This document shows, in pieces, positions 32,927-44,999 of a stretch of 64,000 nt of DNA. The position numbers and the translations under genes were made by a program. The notes under the pieces are model-generated. The model was not told the origin of the DNA. It ran no database searches and saw only the letters and a program-made list of their open reading frames with translations. The first letter of the stretch is position 1. Every line of letters begins with the position of its first letter. Source of the stretch: Syngnathus acus (taxonomy: Eukaryota; Chordata; Actinopteri; Syngnathiformes; Syngnathidae); NCBI RefSeq assembly GCF_901709675.1, contig NC_051094.1, positions 16,902,501 to 16,966,500 on the forward strand. Reading direction: 5' to 3'.

Positions 32927-35900
32927 CCAATAGAATAGAATAGATCTTTATTGTCATTGTCACATGTACAACGAAATTTAAAAAGTGCCAACCGATCCGC
33001 GCATGCGATAAAAAATATATAGAATAAATAGAATAAAAAGATAAAAAAAAACAAGATAAAAACCCACAGAAGAACATACACAGACATAATCATTTACGTT
33101 TAGCTGCATTCAATGTGACTACCGCTGTAGGGTAAAAACTGTTGGCGAATCTGCTAGTCCTCGACCTAATTAATCTGTAGCGTCTGCCTGATGGCAACAG
33201 TTCGAAAAGGGAGTGGCCAGGGTGGGAAGTGTCCTTCAGAATGTTCTGTGTTTTTTTGAGACAGCGGGTTCTGTGTAGGTCTTCCAGTGTGGCGAGAGGG
33301 CAGCCAATGATCTTCTGTGCTGTGTTGATGACCCCTTGGAGCTTTTTCCTCTGAGCAGCAGTGCAGCTGGAGTACCAAACACATATACAGTACGTTAAAG
33401 TGCTTTCTATGGAGCAGCGATAGAAGGACACCAGCAGTCTCCGTGTAATGCTGTGCCTCCTCAGCACCCTTAAAAAGTAGAGTCTCTGTTGGGCCTTTTT
33501 AAGCAGCTCAGAGGTGTTCACGCCCCAGGTGAAGTCCTCCTCGATGTGGACTCCCAGGTAGCGGAAGGAGGACACCCTCTTCACACAGACCCCGTCGATG
33601 ATGAGTGGTGGAATGTCCGTTTTATTTTTCCTCCTAAAATCAATGACCAGTTCTTGGGTTTTAGCCGTGTTTAGGAGCAAATTGTTCTCTCCGCACCACT
33701 CCGATAGCTGGACCACTTCGTCCCTGTAGGCAGACTCATCCCCCTTTGAGATGAGCCCCACCACGGTTGTGTCATCCGCAAATTTCACAATGGTGTTGCT
33801 GCGGTGGGCGGGGGTGCATGCATGTGTGTAGAGCGTGTAAAGCAGTGGGCTCAGTACGCAGCCCTGTGGGGAGCCGGTACCAAGACTGAGAGGTGTGGAT
33901 GTATGACGGCCCACTTTCACCCTCTGGCTGCGACCCGTCAGGAAGCTCTTAATCCACCTGCAAGTATTATGTGGAAGTCCCAGGCCCTCCAGTATGTCCA
34001 CCAGTCTGTGGGGGAGGATGGTGTTAAAAGCAGAGCTAAAGTCCACGAAGAGCATCCGCACATAGCTCCCCGGCTGCTCCAGGTGGGACAGTGCAGCGTG
34101 GAGGGCTGTAGCTACTGCGTCCTCTGTGGATCTATTTGCCCTGTAGGCAAACTGGTGGGGGTCAAAACCTCTGAACAGGAGTGCTGTGATGTGACCCCGT
34201 ACCAGCTTTTCAAAGCACTTCATGACCACCGGGGTGAGTGCGACTGGCTGGTAGTCATTGAGGCTGGTGATGTGGCGTTTCTTGGGCAGGGGGACTATAG
34301 TGGAGGATTTTAAACAGGATGGGACAGTGGACTCAGTAAGGGACTGGTTGAAGATCTTTGTGAAGACCCCAGCCAGCTGATCTGCGCAGTCCTTCAGGAC
34401 ACGCCCAGTGACGCCGTCAGGACCCGCAGCCTTCCTCGGGTTGATGGTCCGCAGCGTGCGCCTCACCTCGTGCTCCTTCACTGTGAGGGTGAAGCTGCTG
34501 CGGTCTGTGGGATGTGATGTGGCCCCTTCAGGTGGCTCGGACTCGAACCGGGCGAAGAAGGTATTGAGGACCTCTGCCAGTGAGGCGTCCCCTTCAGCAG
34601 CTCCGATGGTGGTTCTGTAGTTGGTGAGATGCTGGACTCCCTGCCACACCTGCTTGCTGTTGTTGCTGTCCAGGTGATCCTCAATCCTCTTCTTGTAGGC
34701 AAGCTGGGCCTCTCTGATGCCTCTCCTTAGGTTGGCTCTGGCTGTGCTGTAGAGAGCCCCGTCCTCAGACCTGAGGGACAGGGCGGTGTCCCTCTCCTCC
34801 AGCAGCCGAAGGACCTCCCGGGTCATCCAGGGCTTCTGGTTGGGGTATATCCGTATAAGTTTGTCCATTGTGACAGTGTCTGTGCAGTGCTTGATATAAC
34901 ACAGAACACTGTCTGTGAACACGTTCAAGTCCCGGTGTTCGAAGATGTCCCAGTTAGTCCTGTCGAAGCAGTCCTGCAACTGCTGAGAGGCGTCATTAGG
35001 CCAGGTTTTAACAGTTTTAGTGATGATAGGAGCTGATTTCCTGATGGTGGTATATGCCGGGATTAATAGCAGTGACATATGGTCAGACTGGCCCAGGTGA
35101 GGTAGCTGTTTTGCCCTGTAGCCTAGCTTGATGTTGGAGTAGACCTTGTCCAGAGTGTTTACTCCTCTAGTGGCACATTTAACATGCTGATGGAAACTAG
35201 GGAGTGCTGCTTTCAAATCTACATGATTAAAGTCCCCTGCCATGATGTGGACTGCGTCAGGATATCTGCTCAGCTGGCTGCTAATACTGCCATGTAATAG
35301 TCCGATAGCTAGCTTAGCATTAGCCTCCGGAGGTATGTAAACAACAGTCGTGATGACTACGGTAAATTCACGAGGGAGGTAAAAGGGCCTGCATTTAATA
35401 GTCACGTACTCCAGGTCCGGGCAGCAGTGACTGTCTACAGTCACCATATTAGTACACCAGTTGTTATTGACGTACATACAGAGCCCTCCCCCCTTGCTCT
35501 TACCGGAGTTCTCAGTCCTGTCATGACGCTGTGTGGTGTATCCTGCTAGCTCGATAGCAGAGTCCGGTATGAGTGGATGAAGCCAGGTTTCGGTGATCAG
35601 TACCATGCAGCAGTCCTTCACGGTCTGGTTCGCAGACATCTGTAGCCTTAGTTCATCCATTTTGTTAGCAAGAGACCTGGCGTTGGTAAGAAACAGGCCA
35701 GGGAGCGGTGGTTTGAACGGCTGCTTCCGTAGCCTGGTTAGCGCGCCGGCCCTGCAGCCTCGTTTTTGCCTCCTCTCTCTGCGCTGCCTTCGCTTCCTCC
35801 CAGCGGGGATGGTGATCCAAGGGGAGCCGGGGCGCCTGATGATATCCTCCGGTATGTTTTTCGAGCGGTGAAACTCCGCTGCGACACTCAACTCGCAGCA

Positions 35901-36083
35901 AACACCTATCCTGAGGAGCTCCTGCCGGTTGTAGGTGGTGTATGATTGACATACAGTGGGTACAAACACTAACAAAAAACAAACAATGCGTAGATCGGGA
36001 GAGCACTGAGCCGCTGCAACTGCGTGCGCCGCCATCTTTCCGTGCGCCTTCTACTCCTCTCCAGATGCAAATGCATACAGGTA
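32927..36083 (-). mobile_element. Family-C L2-like LINE, full length and intact
   Basis: The element runs from a 5' UTR near 36083, through the ORF at 36035-33090, to a 3' UTR ending in TTATTCTATTCTATT-type repeats, seen as AATAGAATAG at 32930 on the plus strand. The 5' end is estimated from the LINE-typical GGAAAGATGGCGGC context of the start codon. No clear target duplication is visible. It is the reference against which the broken copy at 12712-15494 can be read. Confidence 0.92.
33090..36035 (-). CDS. Intact endonuclease/reverse transcriptase polyprotein of a family-C LINE
   Basis: The 981-residue ORF has no stop or frameshift. Order: a hydrophobic segment (about 17-29, IVCFLLVFVPTVC), YNRQELL (35-41), a basic cluster (80-95, RKRRQRRERRQKRGCR), then an apurinic-type endonuclease with NARSLANKMDEL (118-129), LITETW, AGDFNH and SDH. 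RT motifs follow: [29 protein letters not shown] and FADDTTV. The C-terminal domain ends in LLPSGRRYRLIR. The endonuclease would nick target DNA and the RT would copy its own RNA there. The start is ATGGCGGCG, in the usual LINE 5' context. An intact frame and small divergence from the broken copy suggest recent, possibly current, activity. It is L2/CR1-like by motif style; clade not verified by phylogeny. Confidence 0.92.
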   Translation of the reverse strand: MAAHAVAAAQCSPDLRIVCFLLVFVPTVCQSYTTYNRQELLRIGVCCELSVAAEFHRSKNIPEDIIRRPGSPWITIPAGRKRRQRRERRQKRGCRAGALTRLRKQPFKPPLPGLFLTNARSLANKMDELRLQMSANQTVKDCCMVLITETWLHPLIPDSAIELAGYTTQRHDRTENSGKSKGGGLCMYVNNNWCTNMVTVDSHCCPDLEYVTIKCRPFYLPREFTVVITTVVYIPPEANAKLAIGLLHGSISSQLSRYPDAVHIMAGDFNHVDLKAALPSFHQHVKCATRGVNTLDKVYSNIKLGYRAKQLPHLGQSDHMSLLLIPAYTTIRKSAPIITKTVKTWPNDASQQLQDCFDRTNWDIFEHRDLNVFTDSVLCYIKHCTDTVTMDKLIRIYPNQKPWMTREVLRLLEERDTALSLRSEDGALYSTARANLRRGIREAQLAYKKRIEDHLDSNNSKQVWQGVQHLTNYRTTIGAAEGDASLAEVLNTFFARFESEPPEGATSHPTDRSSFTLTVKEHEVRRTLRTINPRKAAGPDGVTGRVLKDCADQLAGVFTKIFNQSLTESTVPSCLKSSTIVPLPKKRHITSLNDYQPVALTPVVMKCFEKLVRGHITALLFRGFDPHQFAYRANRSTEDAVATALHAALSHLEQPGSYVRMLFVDFSSAFNTILPHRLVDILEGLGLPHNTCRWIKSFLTGRSQRVKVGRHTSTPLSLGTGSPQGCVLSPLLYTLYTHACTPAHRSNTIVKFADDTTVVGLISKGDESAYRDEVVQLSEWCGENNLLLNTAKTQELVIDFRRKNKTDIPPLIIDGVCVKRVSSFRYLGVHIEEDFTWGVNTSELLKKAQQRLYFLRVLRRHSITRRLLVSFYRCSIESTLTYCICVWYSSCTAAQRKKLQGVINTAQKIIGCPLATLEDLHRTRCLKKTQNILKDTSHPGHSLFELLPSGRRYRLIRSRTSRFANSFYPTAVVTLNAAKRK

Positions 36084-36087
36084 TCGA

Positions 36088-36332
36088 ATGATTGATTGAT
36101 TGATTGAATATTTAATGATCCCCAGGGGTGGGGAAATTCAGGCCCCAGCAGTATCCATACCACAGAGTGGGTATACAAAAGACACACAGATGGCATGAGC
36201 GCAACTCAATAGGCTCTCATAAGGCTGCCACACAACGGCGCCACAAAGAAAGCCCGAAAGTGCACAAGATAAAAGCCATCAAAGCAAAAAGACAAAGGAA
36301 AAAAAGTAACAGCGGCCAACCAGCACCCCTCA
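36088..36332 (-). mobile_element. Family-E LINE 3' end
   Basis: Minus-strand copy of the last ~250 bp of 30540-31322. It ends in ATTGATTGATTG on the plus strand, followed by AATATTTAATGATCCCC. It abuts the 5' end of the full-length family-C LINE. Confidence 0.85.
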
Positions 36333-36465
36333 TATAATAAGCATATAATTATACCTACACACCAAATCAATAAAGAACTAAAACAATAAAGACAACAAGA
36401 GCAATAAAGAATCATATCTAGACATTTTTAATAGGGGGTAATGACAAAGGTTTTTATAACTTTAT

Positions 36466-38997
36466 CAAAGTCAAAGTCAGCTTTATTGTCAATCCCTTCA
36501 TATGTCAAGACACACAAAGAAACCGAAATTCCGTTTCCTCCATCCCACGGTGACGAGACATACAAGTAGGCGACACAAAACAAAAACAAGAAGGCACAAA
36601 CCATAAACAATAAATAATAAATAAAATAAAATGAGCGATGAATAAATAATAGACCAATAAATAAGAGGGGCAAAACCGAGCCAGTGTGCATACAGCAGAC
36701 AGCAAGAACAGGACGCTACGCCGAAAGGGGGAGCGAGTTCAGGATCCTAACAGCCTGGAGTACGAAGCTGTTGGAGAGTCTGGTGGTGCGGGAGCGCAGG
36801 CTCCTGTACCGCCTCCCAGAGGGCAGAAGTTCAAACAAAGAGTGAGCGGGGTGACTCACATCACCCACAATCGTGGTCGCCTTGCGGGTGAGATGGGAGG
36901 TGTAAATGTACTTCAAGGAGGGGAGAGAAGCACCAATAGTCTTACTAGCCGTTTTCACTATGCGCTGCAGGGCCTTCAAGTCGTAGTCAGTGCAGCTGCC
37001 ACCCCAGACAGCAATACAGCTGGAGAGGACGCTCTCAATGGTGCCGCGGTAAAAAGTAGTCATGACGGCCGGAGGAGCCCCCGCGTGCCTGAGTTTCCGA
37101 AGGAAGTACAGGCGGCGCTGGGCCTTCTTCGCCAGCGATGCGGTGTTGGTGGACCAGGAGAGATCCTCACTGATGTGCACCCCCAGGAACCTGGCGCTGC
37201 TCACTCTCTCCACCACAGCACCGTCGATGGTCAGCGGCAGGTGTTGGGCGTGACCCTTCCGGAAGTCAACAACAATCTCCTTGGTCTTGTCGACGTTCAG
37301 CAGGAGGTTGTTGTCCCTGCACCACGCGGTCAGAAGGTCAACCTCCAGCCTGTATTGAGTCTCGTCTCCCTTGGTGATGAGACCCACCAGAGTCGTGTCG
37401 TCAGCAAACTTCACTATGCGGTTGCCGCTGCAGGTGGCAGCGCAGTCATGCGTCCGGAGGGTGAAGAGCAGCGGACTGAGCACGCAGCCTTGGGGGGCCC
37501 CTGTGCTCAGCGTGATGCTGGCGGAGATCTTGTCGCCAACACGTACCACCTGCGGCCTCTGACAGAGGAAGTCCAGTAGCCAGTTGCAGAGGCAGGTACT
37601 GAGGCCCAGCTTGTCCAGTTTGCTGATGAGACGCTGCGGCACAATGGTGTTGAAGGCAGAACTGAAGTCCACAAACAGCAACCTCACATACGAGTCCCTC
37701 CCCTCCAGGTGGGTGAGGGCCGAGTGGAGGGCAGAGCAGATGGCATCCTCAGAGGACCGTTTGGCTCGGTACGCAAACTGGAAGGGGTCAATAGTGGGGG
37801 GGAGAACTGACCGGATGTGCTCCATGACAAGCCGCTCAAAGCACTTCATGATGATGGGCGTAAGTGCCACGGGGCGGTAGTCATTGAAGCAGGACGGAGC
37901 AGGCTTCTTCGGCACAGGTACGATGGTGGCAGCTTTGAAACACGACGGGACGATGGCCTGCTGCAGGGAAGTGTTAACGATGTCCGTGAAGACACCCGTC
38001 AGCTCACCAGCGCAGACCTTCAGCGCTCGACCCGGGATGTTGTCCGGGCCCGCCGCCTTACGGATGTCGATAGCGGCAAGCGTCCTCCTCACGCTGTCGG
38101 CGGAGAGGCACAGGGGCAGCTCGTGGGAAGGGGGAGTGGCCTTCAGCGGGCAAGTGCTGTTCTGAGCGTCGAAGCGAGCAAAGAAGCGGTTGAGGTCATT
38201 GAGCAGACGGACGTCGCCTTCACAGCTCTGCGGCGCGGGCTTGTAGTCCGTGATGGTATGAATGCCCTGCCAAAGGCTCCGTGCGTCCCTGCTGTCCTTG
38301 AAGTGGGTGGTAATTTTGCCCGAGAACGCCCTCTTCGCTTCTTTGATGCCCCGGGACAGGTCGGCCCTCGCAGTCCTCAAGCCAGCCTCATCCCCCGCCC
38401 TGAAGGCTTTGTCCCTGGCCCTCAGCAGCCTGAAGACAGCCCCCGTCAGCCATGGCTTCCGGTTAGCCCGAGTGACGACGGATATTGAGTGTGTCACATC
38501 ATCAATGCACTTCCTGATGTAGGAGGAAACAGAGTCAGTATACTCCTCAATGTCCGCCCGACCGTCGCAAGAGGCAGCCCTCCTAAACACGTCCCAGTCA
38601 GTAGAGCCAAAGCAGTCACGAAGCGCATCAGAGGCACCCTCAGGCCACACCCGCACCCGCTTGCGAACTGGTCTGGATGTTCTCACCATTTGTCTGTATG
38701 CGGGCAAAAGCATAACAGTGATATGGTCAGAAAGACCAAGATGGGGGAGGGGGGCGGCTTTGAAAGCTCCTTTATGCGAAGAGTAGACCAGGTCCAGGAA
38801 GCTGTCGCCACGCGTAGGAAAATCAACATGCTGGTGAAGCCTCGGAAAAACAGACTTCAGATTAGCATGATTAAAATCCCCAGCGAAGATGGTGAAACCG
38901 TCAGGGTGCGCTGTCTGTTGGTCACTGACAGCCTGGTACAGTTCACTAAGAGCCGCGACCCTGTCGCCTCCGATGTTGGAAGGCGGGATGTAAACCG
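36466..38997 (-). mobile_element. Family-B L2-like LINE, 5'-truncated, nearly intact
   Basis: The element is inserted in the dispersed repeat with a short duplication CTTTAT (36460-36465 and 39054-39059). The 3' tail is AAAGTC-type. It is truncated in the endonuclease region at AVYIPP. Between the truncation point and the right duplication is a 57-bp inverted copy of nearby DNA. Copy 1 of the repeat provides the empty site near position 405. Confidence 0.9.
36716..38994 (-). pseudogene. Family-B LINE endonuclease/RT ORF, 5'-truncated but open
   Basis: About 759 residues remain open. They cover the endonuclease C-terminus (AGDFNHANL, LSDHITVML), the RT core ([46 protein letters not shown]) and the C-terminus (LLPSGRRYRSLRSRTTRL, ending LNSLPLSA). 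The N-terminal endonuclease residues and the natural start are lost. The apparent first residues upstream come from the inverted 57-bp segment and are not LINE protein. Few defects, so a young copy. Confidence 0.88.
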
Positions 38998-39054
38998 CCT
39001 CACGGCAAAAGCCATTGCCAATCACCTGTTATCCAATTTACTCACTGCGTGCTC
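38998..39054 (-). repeat. 57-bp inverted copy of sequence at 40021-40077
   Basis: CCTCACGGCAAAAGCC through ACTGCGTGCTC is the exact reverse complement of 40021-40077, about 1 kb to the right. It lies precisely between the LINE 5' end and the right target duplication. The same sequence in direct orientation is also in repeat copy 1 near 2446-2502. Confidence 0.9.
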
Positions 39055-40119
39055 TTTATGATCTGATATGTATGTCTGAGCACTTTGAAATAACAAATGT
39101 TTTTTGATATAATGCCTGAATAGCTTAAATGACCCTTAAGGAACTGTTTAATGCATGCGTGATGATTTTCTAAATCACGGACACTGCCAAAGTCGTCTAA
39201 AAATGTTCAGAACTTGATTGTACCTTATGTTTTGACTAATGCTAGACGGCCGTTTTCGATTACTACTGAACGTTCTGGACAGAGGGAAATATTTTGCCTA
39301 ACAAAGAAAAGATATGGTTGAAAGCATGATTAAACTAAGAATATGATGACGTAAGCAAGTACATGGAGTATCAAAAGAACAAACAAACAAAAACATGGTA
39401 AGTGGTGAGTACAAACTGCATAGTCAGGGAACATTAATAAATTGATGATGTCACAGCCAAAAGCTCACATAATTCCGTACAAAATGACAAAATTGAAAGA
39501 ATGATGAATGGATGAGGTGCGACAGTGTATGTGCAAGAATGGAGGAGAATGTTTACAGGAAGGTCACTTGGAGATAAAATCAGCAGTTGCCAGAGGGAGA
39601 CAGCCAAGAACCCGGCCAAAGATGATCGTCAAGGCTGAAAGACGGAAGGAAAACAACAGCCCCCACACACATCGAATCGCCCATAATCAGCACCCAACCC
39701 CACGGAACCAGCTCTCACCGAACCAGCACCCATTCCCATGGAATCAAACTCTACTGCGAACTTGCCCCACCCCAAAGACTCATCACCCATCAAACTCGGC
39801 CCACACCGACATGTGCAACTGAATATAAGCTGACCAAAGAACCTTGAACGTTGCCTTTTCTGAATGGAGACTTTCTGCTCTTGAAAGGCCCAGCGCTGTA
39901 TTGTACTTTCCTGAAAACAGAGCTTTCTTAACAAGAATTGTGATTGAACTCAACCAACCTGTGTAAGTCTAATTTCTGCTTCAGTGTCTTAGCATTTTCC
40001 TAAATCTGAAGAAATCAAACGAGCACGCAGTGAGTAAATTGGATAACAGGTGATTGGCAATGGCTTTTGCCGTGAGGCGCAGATAGCGCGCTCCCTAAAT
40101 TGTGGACAAAATCCAACAG

Positions 40120-40672
40120 TTCCTATGTCATGTTATGTGCCCAGCTGTGGTGATTCTGTTCCTAGTGTTTGTTTGTGGCTTGTTTTCGCCATGAACTCAT
40201 TTATATGTTGAAAGAATTTTTTTTGCTGATGACTGTATGTAGGAATACAACCATTAAGCAATCTATCAAACGTTAGATGGATAAATACTTTAATGATCCC
40301 CGGGGGGAAGTTATCACAAAGTATGTTGCAAAATACACATTTAACCTTGTTAACAATTAATCTTTCACAAAAAGCTCCAATTGTCGTCAGATGTTCTCTG
40401 AGTTATGCTTGTCGAAAAAAATATGTCAACAGACATATTGAAATACTATATTTACAAATCTATCCATTTGGGTCGAAGCTCAGCTGAAGCTGATCCCAAA
40501 TGACAATTGAGCGAGTAGTAGACACTGTACACATTTGACCGAATGCCAGTGAATAGCAAGGCACATACAGACAATCAACCATTTACAGTCACAATGACAC
40601 ATGAGGGAAATTTTGGAATGTGAGATGAATCCCGATATATTCAGACACGACACACACACACATGCACACACG

Positions 40673-40752
<80 letters not shown>

Positions 40753-41671
40753 CACGGGGAACATGCAAAGCCGAGATAAGAACCCAGAACGTCTCGACTA
40801 TAAGACAGAGCTGCTACATTTACATATATGTTGTAAATAAATGATATCATAACACACATACCAAACACACTTGTGGCGCTAACCCTTTAGATCAGAGTAA
40901 CGGAAGAGATCCTTACAATTTTTATTGCTCCAAACTGAATTTATTAAACAACCATGTAACAATAAAATGCAAATTTATTATTAGGCATTGTGAACATTTG
41001 TAGGTCAAACGTTTTCAAACAGTTCCTTTGAGATTTTATATGTTTTTAGAATTTCATTCAGGTAATTGGGTATAATGCTAATGCTTGCTCACCTTTTCTT
41101 TTTTCATGTTGACATCACACTTGATGTTTTTACTGCAAATCTGGATGCATTTTTTTTCTACTAAGACCAATGTACCTCATCCATTTCAACCATCACCCAA
41201 CCTATAAAATCTTGTGAACACACAAGTTGACCGACATTCTCACCCCACCCGAATGAAAGCAGGTTATCACAGCAGCAAGAATGACCAGCAGCATATACAG
41301 TTGTCACATGTCATCAACTCAAAAAGGTCCAGATGCTGGGCCATGCCAGAATGTGCGCACTGTCTCACTCTCTGGAGGCAATACTGCTGTGTGTATTTTT
41401 AGACACCACCACCTTATATGCACAGCCTGGTCCCATCACATTTGTGTAATTTTACAAGGGAGGTCCACTCCCATCACGAAATGTGCCCTTTTTACAAGGG
41501 CCACAGTCAGACTGGACACCAAACATAAATGTAGAGTGACAAAAAGGGTCAAAGATGGTCCATTGTTACATTTTGTCAATACTGTACTTAGTGTTGCAAC
41601 ACAAAGGTCAAATGTTCCTATTGTTTCATGTATATTATGGGTCAGAAGATGTTTGAAGGAGAAACTTCATA
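40120..41671. other. Mostly unassigned; small LINE tail and CA repeat
   Basis: At 40262-40312 AGATGGATAAATACTTTAAT plus GATCCCCGGGG is a short LINE 3'-end remnant (minus strand), similar in style to family E. 40648-40757 is a (CA)n microsatellite. The rest shows no gene or repeat end. Confidence 0.5.
40648..40757. repeat. (CA)n microsatellite
   Basis: Long CA run with a few CG/TG interruptions. Confidence 0.96.
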
Positions 41672-42833
41672 TACCGTATTTATTCAAATCTGTCGCCCAG
41701 GGCGATAATTAGAGAAGGTTTATGTCCAACAGGGGGGGTGGGCGATTAATAGAGAACACTTTTTGTCCGATCGCCAAGGGTCACTGAAATGGGCGATAAT
41801 ATGCATGTTTTCCTTATGTAGTATGCAATACCTGCATCTCACTGGTGTTCTTAACACTAGAACAGCGACTGTTTTGATCTACCTCTAACAGCGGGGTGCG
41901 TCAATTGACGCTCCATCGATGCGACACGTTACCGTCGCACATCACGTTGTGCACGTCATGTTATCGCGATCGTCTTGTTCGAGCGCACGCCCCGATAACG
42001 TAATTGTGTGAGGATATTGTAGCGGAGTGACGAGTGTAATTGTATCATAGTTTATGGAGAAAAACAATTTAAAAGGGACATTCGACGTGCTGTCAAATCA
42101 GTCATATTTAAACTTGCGCAATGACGTTGGCATGCGGTCGCGGAGGAAAACGTAATTTTGGGGGGAATTTTTAGCAGCATGGGCGATAATTAGAGGTATC
42201 AATGTTTATTACCGTTTTTTTCCATGTATAATGCGCAAAATTTAACAAATTTATATTCCTAAAATCTGGGGTGCGCATTATACATGGGTACAATTTTTTT
42301 TTTTTAATTTTTTTTTTTGACACGTCAGCTATATAAAGAGCGAGAGTTCATTCTCTACCTAAATGCGTATTACAGGTAATATTTTATTTCACAACACTTT
42401 GGCTTGTTCCTTTCTTCTCTGCTGTTCACTTCAAACACGCTCCATACGAACACAATGCTCTCGTATCAGACGCTTGCTCGATCACCTGCTCGTTTGCTGT
42501 CACAATGTACCCTACACAAATCCGAAACATTTCTTCGCTATCGAGTTTGCTAGCGCATGCGCAGTGATATTGACCGGCAGAATAACAACCGGTTGTTCCC
42601 AAAGATGATCTTTTTTCTGAAATAATATTACGTTTACAGACTTAAGTAGGAGTCAAAATTTGGGTGCGTATTATACATGGGTACATGCTTTTTTCCAGCA
42701 TCGACATGCCATTTTTAGGGTGCGTATTATACATGGGGGCACATTATACATGGAAAAAAACGGTATTTATGTCATCACTAACACACACTGGGCGATTATT
42801 AGAATATGGGCGATAATTAGAATAAATACGGTA
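41672..42833. mobile_element. TIR transposon with TACCGTATTTATTC ends
   Basis: The ends TACCGTATTTATTCAAAT and AATAAATACGGTA are inverted, with subterminal GGGCGATAATTAGA repeats near both ends (41699, 41808, 42181, 42790, 42810). There is no transposase. A second TIR element is nested at 42210-42765. No clear target duplication was found, so the superfamily is left open. Confidence 0.7.
42210..42765. mobile_element. Nested TIR element with TACCGTTTTTTTCC ends
   Basis: The termini TACCGTTTTTTTCCATG and CATGGAAAAAAACGGTA are inverted and flanked by TTTAT on both sides (42205-42209 and 42766-42770). Subterminal ATTATACATGG repeats occur at several points, in both orientations at the two ends. 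It is 556 bp with no transposase. Confidence 0.75.
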
Positions 42834-44999
42834 AACACAAAGCAGATGGCAGGATCTTTTTTCCTTGTCTCTTTCAATTTTACCCAAAACACAGAGCCAG
42901 TGTTTTTAAATTACAGTGACGGAACCAATTCACCTGGCCCAGACATAACAAGGAAGGTAAATTTTGCAATATATAGATTTCATTCCCATGCCGCAGAAAC
43001 TACCTGCTGCTGTTATACATCCATCTTCAAACTACCAATTGGATACTTTTGAGGTATCATGAGATGATGGCTATCCATAAGTCAGCAATAGAAAGTCAGG
43101 TCACCCAAAGTCAGCTGGAACAAATTTCAACTCACCAACAACCCTAATGAACACAATAAAATGAACAGAAGGACACACATAGTTGACAGATAGCATTGTG
43201 TCACACCTGCTGCCCTCCTCCTTGTTTGCCTTCAAGTTTGTCGATTGTGACAGGGGCCCAGCTGCAAAGAATCCTCATCATGTTTTACTGCAGTTTTAAG
43301 ACACTCCCAAACTCCACTGCCCCACCCGATTGACTTTCGCTGTCAGAGAGTCAATCGCATCCAGCTCATACAGTCATCTCAACCTATATTTCATAGTCCT
43401 ATCACAGTTCCTGCACCAGCATTCTTACCTGTAGTTGCTTAGTTTGCCTTGTCTCTTTCCCCACCCGAATCCTTCACAACCATATCTGAATTCGACTCCT
43501 TTAGCCCATCCTTAACGGACTCAATAAATATTCATCTGGTAATGCTGCCTTTGTCCCCTATCTGCTTTTGCCTCCGCCTTACTGCAATGATCCGTAACAG
43601 TTTGCTTTTTTGATGAATATGGGTTGATGTGTATCTTGTTCTGATGAAATTGCTGCTGTGGTTATGCAGCATGAATGAAACTGCTGCCAGAAACATCTTT
43701 GAGTTTAGTATCCCATTTGTTTGACCTATAGTGTTATATGGATAATGCTGATACTGTACATAAGCTAACGACATAACAGATGACATGTCACAGACCATTA
43801 CTTTGGATATTGAATTAAAAAATTAAACAATGCAAACCATCCACCCACCTTAACAAATCCATTAGAATTGACTTAAACTATAAATATTTTGTCCCACTAT
43901 AATCACCCGAACATTGTCCAACTGCTATGGGCCCTGCCCCATCCAGCGCAGCTTTGTGATGGTGGCGCGGGTGGCTCACTCAGAGCTGAGAAAATCGTTG
44001 CTTATTGGACGACCGCCACCACTCAACTCATTGGGTGACTGCCTTTGTCGCCGCCCAAGCAGTTTTGCAAAGGAAAACCTGCAGTCGCCAAACAAAGTAT
44101 AGTTTCCCGTGTTTACCTTAAAATTATTCCCACATGGCTGATATGGCTTTTACTCAACCTGCTTTGAAGGTATAGCTGCTAAAGTGGTATGGGTGTCGTA
44201 TTGTCTGAGCATACTTCTTTAAGCCAAAATACAGTGCAGACAAAGGCCTACAGTCTGCATCCCTACTCATTAGCTCTAATCACAACAGCCACACCAACCT
44301 GGACCAAACCGTAAAATAAAATTTCACTGAAATCTACTTTAAATAAGAGCATGACTGCATGACAGATGGTTGGCAACTGCCAAATTGATTACCAACCATG
44401 TGTTTTATGATTGTCTTCACTTTGTGCATGTCTGACAATTATAGCAGAAAGACAGTTGTGAATACGGGTTTGACATGCTATAATGTCCAGCCACAACCTC
44501 GTCATCAGCACATCATTTATGGGACTAAAATGGTGGCCCCCAGCCTTTTAGCTACTCAGCCACTGAGAGAGGATCTTAAAAATCTATTAAAAAATCTTAG
44601 TGTGAATCCGGTAGATGAGATCTGACATGTTACACACGTGGTGTATTGTATAAATTATAAATAATTCACATTGTCTGTCCTGAGCTTCTTGGCAGGGCAG
44701 CCTCCATCCACAGGATGTAACGTAATAAAGTCGCACTTTATTTGCGTGTTTTTGGCTCTGGAAAAAAGAAAAGACAGGGCTATGAATAAAGCAATACATG
44801 TCACAAATCACACTTTAGATTTACATAGAGTGCTATAAACCGTATTGCCTATGCTACATACGCTACATTTTGTTCAACCTTGCCGCTTGCATGATGCCAG
44901 AGGCCTCTCATTAATTAATTCATTCTTTTTCCGAACTACTTGTACATCATATTGGGTGTGCACATTATTATTAATATAATTATTTTTAATATATTTTCA
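42834..44999. other. Unassigned stretch
   Basis: No gene or transposon end is recognised. Short open frames have no family resemblance. Confidence 0.4.

Larger units (their letters stand above)
36337..40119. repeat. Dispersed repeat, copy 2 (split by a family-B LINE)
   Basis: Without the LINE insertion at 36466-39054, this matches 319-2555. It lacks the hAT insertion present in copy 1, and has an extra ~30-bp block around 39700 (CTCACCGAACCAGCACC) and an extra AAGACAACAAGAGC stretch near 36390. Homology ends after CAAAATCCAAC at about 40119. Confidence 0.75.

Noticed and set aside
38995-39025. Apparent start residues (MIGNGFCREA) of the family-B ORF
   Set aside because: They derive from the inverted 57-bp segment and a GTG codon; the natural LINE start is lost by 5' truncation.
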